A DNA stretch of 64,000 nt, taken from Glandiceps talaboti (lineage: Eukaryota > Hemichordata > Enteropneusta > Spengelidae). The position numbers and the translations under genes are program-made. The stretch covers positions 15,580,484 through 15,644,483 of the forward strand of contig NC_135550.1 of NCBI RefSeq assembly GCF_964340395.1, read 5' to 3'. The notes below the pieces were generated by a model. It searched no databases. It worked only from the letters and a program-made list of their open reading frames with translations, and was not told the DNA's origin. This document shows, piece by piece, positions 37,242 through 49,159 of this stretch; positions within the stretch are counted from its first letter, which is position 1; every line of letters begins with the position of its first letter.

Positions 37242-40200
37242 ATGAGAAAGGTTGGACTAATTTGCATTCTTGTACTTGCCGTGTTGTTATTCAACGACCG
37301 CAGTGGTTGTGGTGGACACTCGCACAACGACCAAAACGAAGGTCCTAACGACCATGACGCGAACGAGCAAGGAACAGGAGACGCGGCTACACAAGGACGT
37401 GAAAAACTTCTTCGGGATGTCGAGAGTTTAAAGTTCATGATTAGCCCGGAAGACTTTTTGCAGCGATACGTATCAAAGAGGACGCCTGTGTTAATCAAAG
37501 GTGGGTTTAGTCTAAACATGGATGTATTAGTGAGATCCATGGTCTAAATTGGTTGATTTTGTCTTTCTTAACATTTTTGTTTCCACTTTTTCATTTTCTG
37601 TCTAGGTTTATAAAACAAATCAGAGATCGTCACATACTGCGGTGTTATGAATATATCATTATCTGTGGAATAAGGATTACATAACACCATTCTTTCATTG
37701 TGGACCAACTTTTATATATCTCTGTCCATACCTCCATGCTCAATCTGTCAGACAATTATCGTAACCTCTGGCTACACGAATGTATATATAATGAGGGGTT
37801 ACATAATCGCAAACAACAACGGATTTTTCAATCTACTGTTTTTCAGGCTATATTTTAACGTAATGGGAACTGGGCCTGTAAGTTTTAAAATAATTCGAGA
37901 CTGTGATTTAATAGCCTCTCGTGTGTTCACTGTGGCCAGATTACGCTTGGAGTAATTATAATTAGTCAGTATAATTACTCCAAGGATTACATCATCAACC
38001 ATTTTTATACCAAGGACAATGGAAGTGGGATTTCTGGATCCATTGTCTACGTTTGAACAATCTTTTGCAAAATTGCTAGGCTAAAGACACGGAAAGCAGG
38101 TGATTATACAGGCAGAAATAACCCCATTTTGCAAGAATATATACACTGTTTATAGGAGGCATTTTTAGTTGTTTTATTTAAATCAATTATCAATATAAAA
38201 AGTCTTTTTATTTATCAATGATCATTTCTCTCAACAAAGTATAAAATCTTTCTTCTGACTTATATTCTCTGTAGGTGTTGTCAAACATTGGCCTGCATAT
38301 ACTCGGTGGACTGAAGAATATCTCTCCGATGTCTATGATGAAGAACCTGTGACCAATGATGAATATTATCAACATGAAAATGATAATGTTGCGACCATGA
38401 CGATGAGAGATTTTTTTCAGAATAGTAAAGAGAATGGTATTAGAATATCCCAAAAAGCTCATCCATTATTAAATTGTAAGTACCAAAGTACAACTGTTCT
38501 CACTCAATCTTTACAATTCATAGAACTTGTTGGCAAATATTAGATCACATAGTCACATTGTCATTTGACTTAAACATGTGTCCAGATATGTCTAAGTAGA
38601 TTATTGGTCAATATATTCGCTTAAGTACTTTCTGTTTTACAACTCTACAAGCAAATCACAAGGATTTTCATGCAGTGAATACTGAGTATCATAAGTCTGT
38701 ACCAAAAATTATACTTTTTTTGTGTATAAAATTTTGCATTGTCATTCATTTGTAAGAAATTACTGTACTATAGTACACTTGACCCAGCACAAGTCTCACT
38801 CTTTGCCAGTGAAGCATATAATTATCCCAACATATAAAAGTTTATATCGAAATATCTCTGAACATCTATGAATTGGAAGATCATGGGATGAGTGGGAAAA
38901 AATGTATATTTGCACATATGTACCATATAATAGATCTTATTGTATTTCTTTTGTAGCTGACATTATCATGCCTACATGTCTGCGTTGTAATGGGAGGATG
39001 TTTCAGACACCGTTCAAGACAGATATTTTGTTGGGTAATGGAAGGGACAAGTCTGTCTTACATGTTGAGGATAAAGATTTCTTGTTATGTGCAATAAAAG
39101 GGAATCAGGCTGTGACACTGATCTCACCATTGCACTCAGAAGAGTTGTATGCAGATGAAGGAAATCCAATAGGGGTGTCCCCAATTGATGCAACTGCAGT
39201 GGATCTTGAAAAGTATCCCAGGTCAGAAAGTTATTTGTTTTCAGCATGTGTCTTGTAAAGCAATTTGTTATTCAACCCATAACATTAAGTAGTTTCTAGT
39301 TTTAGGAATATTTTAACAGCAAACATTCTAATCATATTTGTTTTGGGGTGATATTTAAATTGATTGAAAATTAGCTCACTTAGTCACTGTGATCCCACAC
39401 AAAAAGAATAAAGAATCACGCAGTCTAGAAATGTGAATAATATTTCAATTTTTTTTCATCATCAGAGCCAGAAATATTGATGCACTAAATGTTATTGTTG
39501 AGGAAGGTGATATGCTTTACATACCGCATTTATGGTGGCATCAGTTCTCTTTGGAAGATGGTCAGCATCATTCTGTGAAAATATCATGGAGTTTGACGAA
39601 GGAATACATTAAACACAGGCAAGCAAAAGCTGAACAATTTGTAGAAAAAAGTAAGTATCACGCTTTGTATTAATAAAAATACTGCTCAGAGAAAAAAATT
39701 GATATGCAGTTTGAATTTTGAATATCAAAAAATTGACAAAAATATTGCCATGCCAATTATGAATGGATGGATGATGGCCGATACAACTCAAAAGAAAAAA
39801 GAAGAAAAAAGAGGGGAAACAGGTAAATTACTTTATGTGTGATTGTGAGGATTGTCAAGAAATCGTCGAATTACAATAAATACATGTGTAATTCGTCAAA
39901 GACAAACCTTTCCCCACCCTTGCACTTACCCTCGTACCCGGGCATGGGATTCCTGCTAAAGAAACTTCCTAGCAGACGATAAGCAAACAATGGTGTTTTA
40001 GAATGTGTATTTTGATTGGTCCATGGCCATCCTATGAACCAATGAGAGAGGGCGTTGTTTTCAAGTTTCGTGACGATCATGGCGTCTAGTCGAAAGCGAT
40101 GCACTGCTATCGTCGAGCGTAACTCACCGTGTGTCACCAAACGACCTATTACTGGAGGGGGTAATGTTCAAGAATTTTTTCAAACATCGTGAACTCGCTT

Positions 40201-41965
40201 TCTACAACTTTTTATTTTACTTTTAAACGGATTTTGAATGGAATACAGTGCATTTGCACTGGCGGAAGTTAGTATTGTGTGTGGAGACTGTTGCTTCTTT
40301 GTGTGTGCATGTATAATGTATTGTCCATCGTGTACGCTGCAGTATACTAGTACAGTGCTATAGTCTGAGTACCAATAATAATATATCCGTTACTATTTCG
40401 GTTCAAAGGCAAAAGAACAACTCATACCTATGTATTCTGTATTTCGATTCAGAGTTGGGTTGCGATCCCAATACCATTGGAATTACAAACATGTAATGTA
40501 GTGACCCTGTGATTACAATATCAATAATCAAGCGATTTTTGTCAGTAACGTTGTGTACCTACGACTTGAATGGAGTACAGTTGATGTCCTTCAGCATCAT
40601 ATTATGCTACCAGTGCTAGCAGATAATTTGCAATTCAACGGGTTAAATACTCTGTAAATTACAGTGAAATTGTCAAATATGAAGTGGTGGTTTCGACGTT
40701 ATGCATTTAATTCATCTGTGTTGTTTTTTCTCAAGTTGTTCAGAAACTGATTTGTTTAGAAAAACGTTGACGAATGTATACTATGATAACCTTGAATTAG
40801 TAATTGTCCCTGCCTTACTATAAAAACTGTGTTTTATTTGGCAATGCCATGTTAAATCTACGACAGGCAAGCTCCCAGAGCCACAAGGACATTATTACTC
40901 TTAACATAAACAAACTTTTCTGGGTGACTGGGTCCCCTATTAATAATGCTGCTATGCAGTTAAGATAAATTCTGCTTCACCTTTGTTTATATCTTATGTT
41001 TTAACCATGAATATTACTCTGTTTATATCCCATGTAGTTGTTACTCCCTCCCCTCCCAATATTGAAGTTTAGTCGCTGGTGTGTACGTGTTCTTATTTTT
41101 TTCTAACCCCAATTTACTATCAATATATATATATTTTTAAAAAGAAAATAGCTGCATTTTTTTGTGTACCAGGAAAATGAAAGAACATATGAACAATATT
41201 TTTCATTTGATTGTTTTCAGAAACAGAAGACATGCTGTCTTTCAGTAATGTCCTTGTACAATATGAGAAATGGATGCAGGCCCTTGGTAGCAATGCAGAG
41301 CGCCCCCAGTGTCAAGGACAAGACAGTCTTATGAGTGAATATTCCTTCGAGTCTTCAAGAGATGAAACACATGATGACAAAGATCTCACAGTGAGTATTT
41401 TTCAACCTGGCATGTCTATTGTATTGAGAACATAAAAATTAAAAAAAGTGAGGGTGCTGTATGTATTGTTTTATAGTTTCTGGTGGTATGAAATATTTTA
41501 TACACATCAGTCACACAATCCATTTCATCAGAGTCCTGCTGTTGTAAATCACAAGTGGGATTGTTCTGTGCTTCCATGTTGAAACATATGAACTAGACTG
41601 TAAGATATGTCGCGATGTTCCGCCCTCATCGGCCTCCTCTAACAGGTTGGCTAATGTGTGTGGGCGCCCCGTCACAGCATACCTTACAGACTACATATGA
41701 ACTTACTTTTTTTTTTGGTTATTTTTGTGACCATTAGGAAGATGAAGCTTGTTATTTCGATGGAGACAATCCTAAAAGTCCTTGCGAAAAAGACCTGGAA
41801 TGTATGGAGGAAGACAATGAACTCAGGTGTACTAAATATGTTCTAGATTATTGCTACCATTGGGAAGATAGAGGATGTGTCACAGATTTACCTCAGTCTC
41901 TGAACAGACTTTCAAGTGTTCATTTTGATGAACTCCAAGATATTCAATCATCCTTTTTACCGTAA
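37242..41965 (+). CDS. Secreted / ER-lumenal JmjC-domain (cupin-8) oxygenase
   Basis: Six exons join in phase: 37242-37500, 38275-38475, 38957-39221, 39466-39650, 41221-41390 and 41738-41965 (TAA), giving 435 residues. I chose the Met at 37242 (aaacATG context) because it starts a signal peptide, MRKVGLICILVLAVLL; an in-frame Met at 37146 would bury it. The JmjC fold shows FLQRYVSKRTPVLIKGVVKH, then SVLHVEDKDFLLCAIKG with HxE, then GDMLYIPHLWWHQFS with the distal His. The Fe(II) triad is therefore His-x-Glu...His where many relatives have HxD. Such enzymes use 2-oxoglutarate and O2 to hydroxylate or demethylate protein side chains; substrate unknown. The C-terminal 130 residues (EDMLSFSNVLVQYEKW, then an acidic Cys-containing tail with CYFDG, PCEKDLEC, CTKYVLDYC) lie outside the JmjC fold. 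I cannot assign it to a named JMJD family member. Confidence 0.9.
37946..37984. repeat. Perfect 14-bp stem hairpin in JmjC intron 1
   Basis: CTTGGAGTAATTAT at 37946-37959 and its exact complement ATAATTACTCCAAG at 37971-37984 flank an 11-nt loop. Confidence 0.7.
40000..40160 (+). promoter_or_regulatory. Candidate internal promoter and alternative first exon of the JmjC gene
   Basis: Within intron 4 lies an ATG (40079) in good context (gatcATGG). It opens 27 codons, MASSRKRCTAIVERNSPCVT followed by KRPITGG, and ends at a gt donor at 40161 in phase 1. That is exactly the phase needed to enter exon 5 at 41221. Upstream are two CCAAT-type words (ATTGG near 40014, CCAAT near 40039), and the segment is locally CpG-richer than the surrounding intron. 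If used, it would give a short protein without signal peptide or JmjC fold, carrying only the C-terminal region. No transcript evidence is available. Confidence 0.35.
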
Positions 41966-42232
41966 AAAGTATACCTAATGTAAATTACACTATTTTTTCA
42001 CTTTAGAAAACATCACTACTCAGTCAGTATTTTTCTATACCTTGGAAGATAGCACACTTTTAAATATGACTTATTCTAGTTCCAGCATTATTTGGTTTTT
42101 GAGAGGGGAATGATGGAAGGTTTAATTTAGGGCATATTTTCTTTTCTTCAGATTTTATGATTCGTACCAAATGAAGTTCTATCATGTCTCTCAAGCATTC
42201 ATATTGATAGCAATTCGTATGTGAATTTTTCA

Positions 42233-42518
42233 AATAAAAATCAAAACATTGTTCTTTTAAAGTTTTGGCACTTGGCTGAAAGGGCATGCTGAGCTGATTT
42301 GATTACCACCCTTTAACTAAACTTTGCAGCAAAGGATAGTAGAAAAATGATATCATTACATCTCCACATTTGAGGTGTCCAAGAAATGTAGTTTCCCAGC
42401 TGTACATGAAATGATTTTGTCTGTGTAACATTTACTTTGTAAAGAAATGTAAAGCAAGTGTTGTGAAAGTGAAAAAAAATGTATTGTTATAATATTGTTA
42501 TCTTTATTTTGAAATAAA
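42233..42518 (+). terminator. JmjC gene polyadenylation signals
   Basis: AATAAA at 42233-42238 and 42513-42518, about 270 and 550 bp after the stop codon. Confidence 0.5.
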
Positions 42519-42845
42519 AGCACTTTTACTAACTCAGTTTTCATTGTAATGCTCAATTCCATTTTTTATGCACAGATATACCTACAATAGAATTATACTG
42601 TAGATGACGTGAGATAGGCCAGTAACAGGTCAGGATCTGTCGGATCATTTGTTAAATTGATAATCAAAGACGACAACAGATCATTCCTCAATGGTTTTGA
42701 TTTTCTTTTTGCATGTCACACCCTGGTTTTCGTCATTGACAGACATTACAAATTTAGTATTACATGTACTGTGCAAAGTGTACAACTACAAAGTGGATAT
42801 TACACTGGTGGTCAGAGTACTTGGGGTCATATTTTGTAGCAGACC

Positions 42846-43036
42846 TTACATTGCAGCTATAAAGGTGTAAAGTTTCCATTCTTTGTTATAAATAAGGGCC
42901 GGTGGTCTGCCATCTGTACTACCTTCCATCTCTACTGGTTTAGCAGGTTGTGTGTTACATTGAAGACTTTTTGCATGTTTGTCTCGACTCAGTAAAATGT
43001 TACAAGCCATTTCATTGTAGTATATACATTCTACTA
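42846..43036 (-). other. Orphan minus-strand open stretch, possible terminal exon
   Basis: Minus-strand reading from an acceptor-like cag near 43037 gives about 60 codons with unusual but protein-like text (YYNEMACNILLSRDKHAKSL, then VEMEGSTDGRPPALIYN) ending in TAA. No upstream partner exon or domain is recognised. It could be chance. A (GT)n run at 43204-43230 lies just upstream. Confidence 0.2.
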
Positions 43037-43416
43037 GACTGTAACATGTTTTTCTATTCAAGCAGATTTGTTGCCAAATTTTATAGTTCATATATGGGTA
43101 TTTTGATGATTTCATAAAGAGAAAAGATGATATTGACAAACAAATTACTGGGGAAAAATATAGAAGTATGCACACAGAAATGTATCATAGTCTAAATGTT
43201 TGATGTGTGTGTGTGTGTGTGTGTGTGTGTAATGGCCCGTATGGATGAGAGCACATTCACAACCATGTAGTTATTGTCTGCAACACATCCATTTAATATT
43301 ACGTCCAAATATGGAACATGGCTATCAAAAAAAATCCTTCACCCCGATCACTTAGTCTTCAAATTATCCAGGTATATTTGTCTGGCCGTGCATATCGCCC
43401 TCACACGCAGGGTTAA

Positions 43417-45034
43417 CCCTTTCACCACCAATGGCCTCATGGGATTGTGTGTTGTCCACCAGCCCCCTCACTAACATAATGTGAGAGTGAGTGTGGTGTA
43501 ATCAAACTGATATAAAAATATTTAGAGTTGCTTATTTTTTAAAAATAAGGTATCATTTGAATGGAAAATAAATTTTCTACATCATAGTAGCAAATACATA
43601 AATTCAAATATCACACACATAACCGAAATATGGATTAATGTAATAAAATATTAATAAAACAAGCATAGGTTGTTTATTTATTGACATATCACAAATAAAC
43701 AAAATATTTATATTACAAACAAAATTCAAATTACCAACATTTATGTTCCTACAAAACTTCTGTATACTGGTTAAATGGTCAAAATCGGCGAAAATTTGTC
43801 AGAAAATGTTATTTTTAGTCGTAATAAATTTGAACGAAAATAATTAACGGCTCACTAATCCGATTACGACGCAATAGTCAGCCCCACACCGGCAATCAAA
43901 GGGACAAAAATATCTGAAGTCGTCGCCCCAATACCTTCTGAAAAATCAGTTTGTGTAATTATATATCATTATTTGACAGAACAACAAAAAATTATCACCA
44001 AATTTATCCTCAAAATCAGTAAAAAATGCCCTCAAGTTGGTAGTTTACGAGTCCGAATCGGGACGCCAACGTGACGCTTTTCGCCGACATGTTTACCCAC
44101 AAAAGCAAATCTGCAGTCGGGACTTTGAAGTTACGTTGCGATAATCTGATCCTTCCATATACTGCATCGAGTTCACGCAGCCATCTCCTTGTATAAAACA
44201 TCGTATTCATAGTCAAAATTGAGTGGAAATTTCTACGAACAGCACCTTTATTTACATTGCAAACGATGTTAGGGGAGACAGATTTTGCCTCAGCGATGTT
44301 GAAATTTGAATTTTACATTGAAAAACTCGCGTAAAAAATCCGATCGGAAAATCGCCCATATCACGAGTAAGTTTCCCTCCACTGACCTCTACACACTGAG
44401 CTAATACAAATACAAGTCATTATTGAGCCGTAACAAAAAGTAATAAAACCAAAATAATCCACTATATAGCCCAAAATTACCCCCAGAATGTTAGCATGGG
44501 CGTCGGCACGGTCACAAGATTGCGTAAATTTGAACGACATTCAAAAATTCAACCGTAAACTGCCGTCGGCAGCTCAAACGGCCTTAGCGGGAATTTGATG
44601 CTTACATACAAGTACAATGTGTTCCCATAGCTAAACACTTGTATTCAACGATGTATTTCAAGTCAAATTCTGTCGAAATATCCAAAGATAGTGACATAAT
44701 TTATATCGTAGGCCATGTTATGAGAGCCGTTAATTACTTCCGCCATGTTGAAATTCGATTTCGTGAGCGAAAAACGCACAAAAAATTACGATCGCTCGTC
44801 ATTTGGATCGTACTCGAGATACCGTTCACTGTCATGCTTTCAAAATGGCTGTGTAGATAAACAAGGCTAATACGCATGTGTGGAACTAGTTATGGCAGCA
44901 ATTTTTGCAGCAATAGCTGCCGTTAAACGGCATAACGGCGAGGTAGGTGAATGAACTTTGGCGTTCCCGCAATAGCGGGAATTGGTGGGCGCCCTAGAGC
45001 GTTCCCGCAATAGCGGGAATTGGTGGTGAAAGGG
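43417..45034. mobile_element. Non-autonomous TTAA-flanked DNA transposon (piggyBac-like), 1.6 kb
   Basis: The element is bounded by TTAA on both sides (43413-43416 and 45035-45038). Terminal inverted repeats CCCTTTCACCACCAAT and ATTGGTGGTGAAAGGG are perfect over 16 bp. A TTAA target duplication with CCC-starting ends is the signature of the piggyBac superfamily. No transposase reading frame is present; the longest internal frame (44639-44860) has no DDD-domain features. Internal structure: two direct copies of gcgttcccgcaatagcggga plus attggtgg at 44961-45028, each containing a palindrome, and a pair of diverged direct blocks (about 44298-44370 and 44748-44820, sharing gttgaaatt and gaaaaac-cgc). 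The base composition is more GC/CpG-rich than its flanks. Confidence 0.82.
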
Positions 45035-45352
45035 TTAAGTGGAGTGAAAACGAACGTTTCTATACGCCTGCCGATGAGGGAATGTCTTTACTTCCGGGTC
45101 AATTACCGTTATGACATTTTAGCGACGCGTAGCGTCTTCTTAGTTCCCATGGGAACTTGCTAGCTTGCCAAAATTTGGACAAAACTTATTATGCATGTTA
45201 CATGTAATTTTGTGGAAATGCAGATACTGTTTATGATCATAACTTGAACGTTTGATACGTCCTGTTTCACAATACTGTGTCCAAAACATTCGGTCCAAAA
45301 GCAAAACAATTCAACTCGTACTCGTAGCCGTGGTTGACAGTGAAGCATTGCA

Positions 45353-48088
45353 ATGGACATATATTTGGAAAGAGAAATTGAGCTCAATCAGCTGCATGAA
45401 GACATGTAAGTAACCATTTTCAAGTATATCTCCGTTTTACTTAGTATGTTGCAAACCAACTGACAAGCTGTAGACCCGCATTCATATAAGCTCAATATTT
45501 GGTCTGTGATGCTACAGACATCTAGTATATTAAACAACATCTTCAATTTAGATGTCAATTTCATGACAAATTACATTCATGCTTCCCTTCCTGTGAATAT
45601 TTCTAAACAACAATCATGCATGCATGCATGCATGCATGCAGTCAGTTTATTTATACCATTGAATGAATATATCTACTTTCTTTGTGTCCACAGTTTAGCA
45701 AGGAGAGAAGTCCTCCTACGGCACTCAGAGTGGCATCTTGGAAACATGCAAAAGAGAAAGGCTAATAGTGCTGCAGTCTTAGCAGTGGCAAAGGAAAGAA
45801 ACCAGAATTTACTGGAGGTATGTTTTCTTTCTAAATGTCATAGTATGCTTTATATGATATACAATAGGAATAATGTATGTAGCAATTAAAAACCAGATAA
45901 ATAGCAACCTGGGTGCCACTGCAGGGAAAAAGAGGCTTTTTTGTAAACCTTTGATACTGGAGAGCCATTTCATTGTTTTACTTACATTACATGCATTTTT
46001 TTTCCTATAAAGTTGTACCATGGAGGTACTAGGAAGTGTTTCTACCTCCAATGGTTGTACACAGGGTTCTGAATTGATGCTTTAGTTTGACTGTCTGTTG
46101 TCCAGTGCCGCTCTTAAATTTAACTGATCTGCTCTAGGGAGTGAGTGGGAAACATCCTGAATCAGATTTCAGCAAAAAATGTTAAACATACCTGTTACAC
46201 TGTTACACTGCAAACAGATTTTAGCATATAGTGCACAATCAGCTGCAGAGGGCAATGGGACAGTCTCCATTTAAATGAATCATCATTGAAATTGCATACA
46301 GCAACAATGTTATGATGAAAGCTCATTTGGTGAGCTACTACATTTTGTAGTTTTTTCTTGGTGCAAAATGAAGTTAAATTTATGAACATGCTATGATAGC
46401 AACCATATTCATTTATGTGATTAACATATTATTGGTCGGCCTCACATTGTGCACTGGATAGATATAAAAAGTGGTGCTATAACACAGTTGACATTTACTC
46501 TTTCTACAGGATATTAATAAAATTCAAGCTGACCTTAGAAGCAAGGGTGGTAAAGGATTTTCCCCAAAACTTCAAGCCTTTCAGGTGAGTTAATACGAGA
46601 TCTCTGTTTAACTGACGTCTTAACCTGTTTACGGCATTCAATGACTGACTCTGATAGCACTCATCTTAGCCTGTTTATGACATTAAATGACTGACTGACT
46701 CTGATAGCACTCATCTTAGTCTGTTTATGGCATTGAATAACTGACTCTGATAGCACTCATCTTAGCCAGTTAATGACATTGAATAACTGACTCTGATAGT
46801 ACTCATCTTAGCCTGTTAATGGCATTGAATAACTGACTCTGATAGCACTCATCTTAGCCTGTTTATGGCATTGAATGACTGACTGACTCTGATAGCACTC
46901 TCCTTAGCCTGTTAATGGCATTCAATGACTGACTCTGATAGCACTCATCTTAGCCTGTTAATGGCATTGAATAACTGACTCTGATAGCACTCATCTTAGC
47001 CTGTTTATGGCATTGAATGACTGACTGACTCTGATAGCACTCATCTTAGCCTGTTAATGACATTGAATAACTGACTCTGATAGCACTCATCTTAGCCTGT
47101 TTACGGCACTGAATAACTGACTCTGATAGCACTCTCCTTAGCCTGTTAATGGCATTGAATAACTGACTCTGATAGCACTCATCTTAGCCTGTTTATGGCA
47201 CTGAATAACTGACTCTGATAGCACTCTCCTTAGCCTGTTAATGGCATTGAATGACTGACTCTGATAGCACTCATCTTAGCCTGTTTACGGCACTGAATAA
47301 CTGACTCTGATAGCACTCTCCTTAGCCTGTTAATGGCATTGAATGACTGACTCCAATAGCACTCATCTTAGCCTGTTTATGGCATTGAATGACTGACTCT
47401 GATAGCACTCATCTTAGCCTGTTTACAGCACTGAATGACTGACTCCAATAGCACTCATCTTATTCAGCTTGTCTTGCTAACTGTAGAAAGTTGATAATTA
47501 CGGTTTGATATTCAACGCATTTAGCCACACACCCAAAAAGCCAGTAGCAGAATACCTCCACAGCTGATTAGCTCTAGTGGTGAGTGATTACTTAATTTTG
47601 AAAATCAATCAGTCTGATGTATGTGATCACTCTCCACTAGACCTAATAAGCTGTGGAGGTACTGTGCTGATGTCTTCGGGGGTGGGGGGTGGGGGGGGGG
47701 GGGTCTAACTGCATTGATTTTCAAACTGTAATTATCAACTTGCTACTAGCAGGACAAGCTGAATAAGACAAGTGTTATAGGCATCAATCATTCAGCACTG
47801 TAAACCAGCTACTGTCATCTAAGCTCTTAATGATCCTCTAAGTTATACTCACTGTAGGTTTTATAAAATCACCCTACCATAATCTGATTACTTTTACTGA
47901 ACAACCGTTTTGTGTATATTCAATGAAATTAACATGTAATTTTTATATAATGACTTACTTTTTTACTTGATCTGTAGGAGAGTTATTGGTCAATGATGGA
48001 AAAAGAACTTCCTGGCTGGAAGGGTGAACTGAGAGCTGCTAAGAAATCCCCACGGTCACCAAGACCTCCACACCCCCATAGTAAATGA
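45353..48088 (+). CDS. CEP15: CEP15 (C3orf14) homologue, small centrosomal coiled-coil protein
   Basis: Four exons fit in phase: 45353-45405, 45694-45817, 46510-46584 and 47978-48088 (TGA), giving 120 residues (human 128). The order MDIYLEREIELNQLHEDILARR, then LLRHSEWHLGNMQ, then ERNQNLLEDINKIQADLRSK, then ESYWSMMEKELPGWKGELR follows the vertebrate C3orf14/CEP15 pattern: RHEEI near the N-terminus, a helical middle, LYWASVEEYIPKWEQFL near the end, then a short basic/proline tail. The family is reported at centrosomes and basal bodies; that role here is by homology. It has no catalytic motif. All donors are gtaagt/gtatgt/gtgagt and the reading is unbroken. Intron 3 holds a minisatellite and a fold-back element. 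AATAAA signals are at 48397 and 48529. Confidence 0.85.
45613..45640. repeat. (ATGC)n microsatellite
   Basis: About seven self-complementary ATGC units in CEP15 intron 1, capable of cruciform formation. Confidence 0.95.
46620..47458. repeat. 46-bp minisatellite, about 18 copies, with higher-order pairing
   Basis: The unit is cttagcctgtttatggcatt followed by gaatgactgactctgatagc and actcat (46 bp). A GACT insertion in some copies makes 50 bp. From about 47050 to 47390 two unit types alternate: one with catcttagcctgtttacggc and one with ctccttagcctgttaatggc. This makes a 92-bp higher-order repeat. It lies wholly in CEP15 intron 3. Confidence 0.95.
47459..47767. repeat. Fold-back element abutting the minisatellite, about 309 bp
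   Basis: The left arm (cttattcagcttgtcttgct, then gttgataattacggtttga, then tacctccacagctgattag, then tctagtggtgagtgat) pairs in order with the right arm (atcactctccactagac, ctaataagctgtggaggta, tcaaactgtaattatcaac, gacaagctgaataag). The arms are about 130 bp and the loop about 40 nt. It starts exactly where the last 46-bp minisatellite unit breaks off. A G-rich run interrupts the right arm near 47682. Confidence 0.8.
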
Positions 48089-48396
48089 ACACCTGTATAG
48101 TTATCTGCGGTATCCTAATGGCGGTCAACATGAAAGGGTGAAATAGTTCAACCTCAATGTTTGAATACCAAGGTTTTGGATTACTACTACTAGTACTACT
48201 ACTACTATCGTATCAGTAGTATTAAAGGAATAAGGGAAGCAGACAAGGTGCCCAAGATTAGATTGATAGGCGTGGTATAAGAATTACCATACTAGTGGTA
48301 ATAATCAAAACATGTATTTTATCATTCTATATATTATGACTATCAAAGATTATCAATTATTGTAGTTTTATTTATAAAAATAATAATAATAATGAT

Positions 48397-48534
48397 AATA
48401 AATCTAATTTATTTCAGCTTTTTAAGAATTATCGTAAATGAAAACATTTCTGTATAAAAAGATTTAAAATAAATATGTGTATGTTGATTAACTAACTCTA
48501 TGGTTGTGTATAGTTTATCGCCACCAGAAATAAA
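48397..48534 (+). terminator. CEP15 polyadenylation signals
   Basis: AATAAA at 48397-48402 and 48529-48534, 310-440 bp after the stop. Confidence 0.45.
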
Positions 48535-49159
48535 ATGTTTGTATATAAAAAGGGAATGTGTAGTACCATAGCACTGATTTTGCAATATGTCATGTGTATA
48601 TGTTGGAAAGATAAAAGATTGCATAGTTTGGACTCTGGGGGAGCTGTTCCGAAAGCAGATTTTTTAGGTATGAAACTTGAGTGTCGGCCAGAAACATCCA
48701 GTTCTATTGCACACACATTGAAATGTTGAAGCGTTATCCCTTTCCAACGTTTAGTGTCAAATATCGATGCCATTCTCTCTTACTTTTTTTTCCCGCTTTC
48801 GATATTTGTAGTGTTAGAATTTTACAAAGCTCCTTTACACCTATTTGTTGACTGAATCGTTACATATAGCCAGACCATCAGTGCTCATTGATAGCACTGG
48901 TTCCCAATCCAATTCATGTTCAATAGACTTTACATCTTAAGCTTGAAACAGAGTCTGTACAATACATGTGAGAATAGAATAGTTGTAGGGCTTGTACAGG
49001 GGGAGGCTACTACAATGGGCCCCGTCTGTGCATGTGTGCATGCGTGTGTCATAATATGTAATAGGTCATTTCTCAGACATGCAATATTCGGTTTCTTTCA
49101 AACGAGACACAAAAGTGACATGTCATATGAGAAATATACACGTCAGATCAATTTATATT

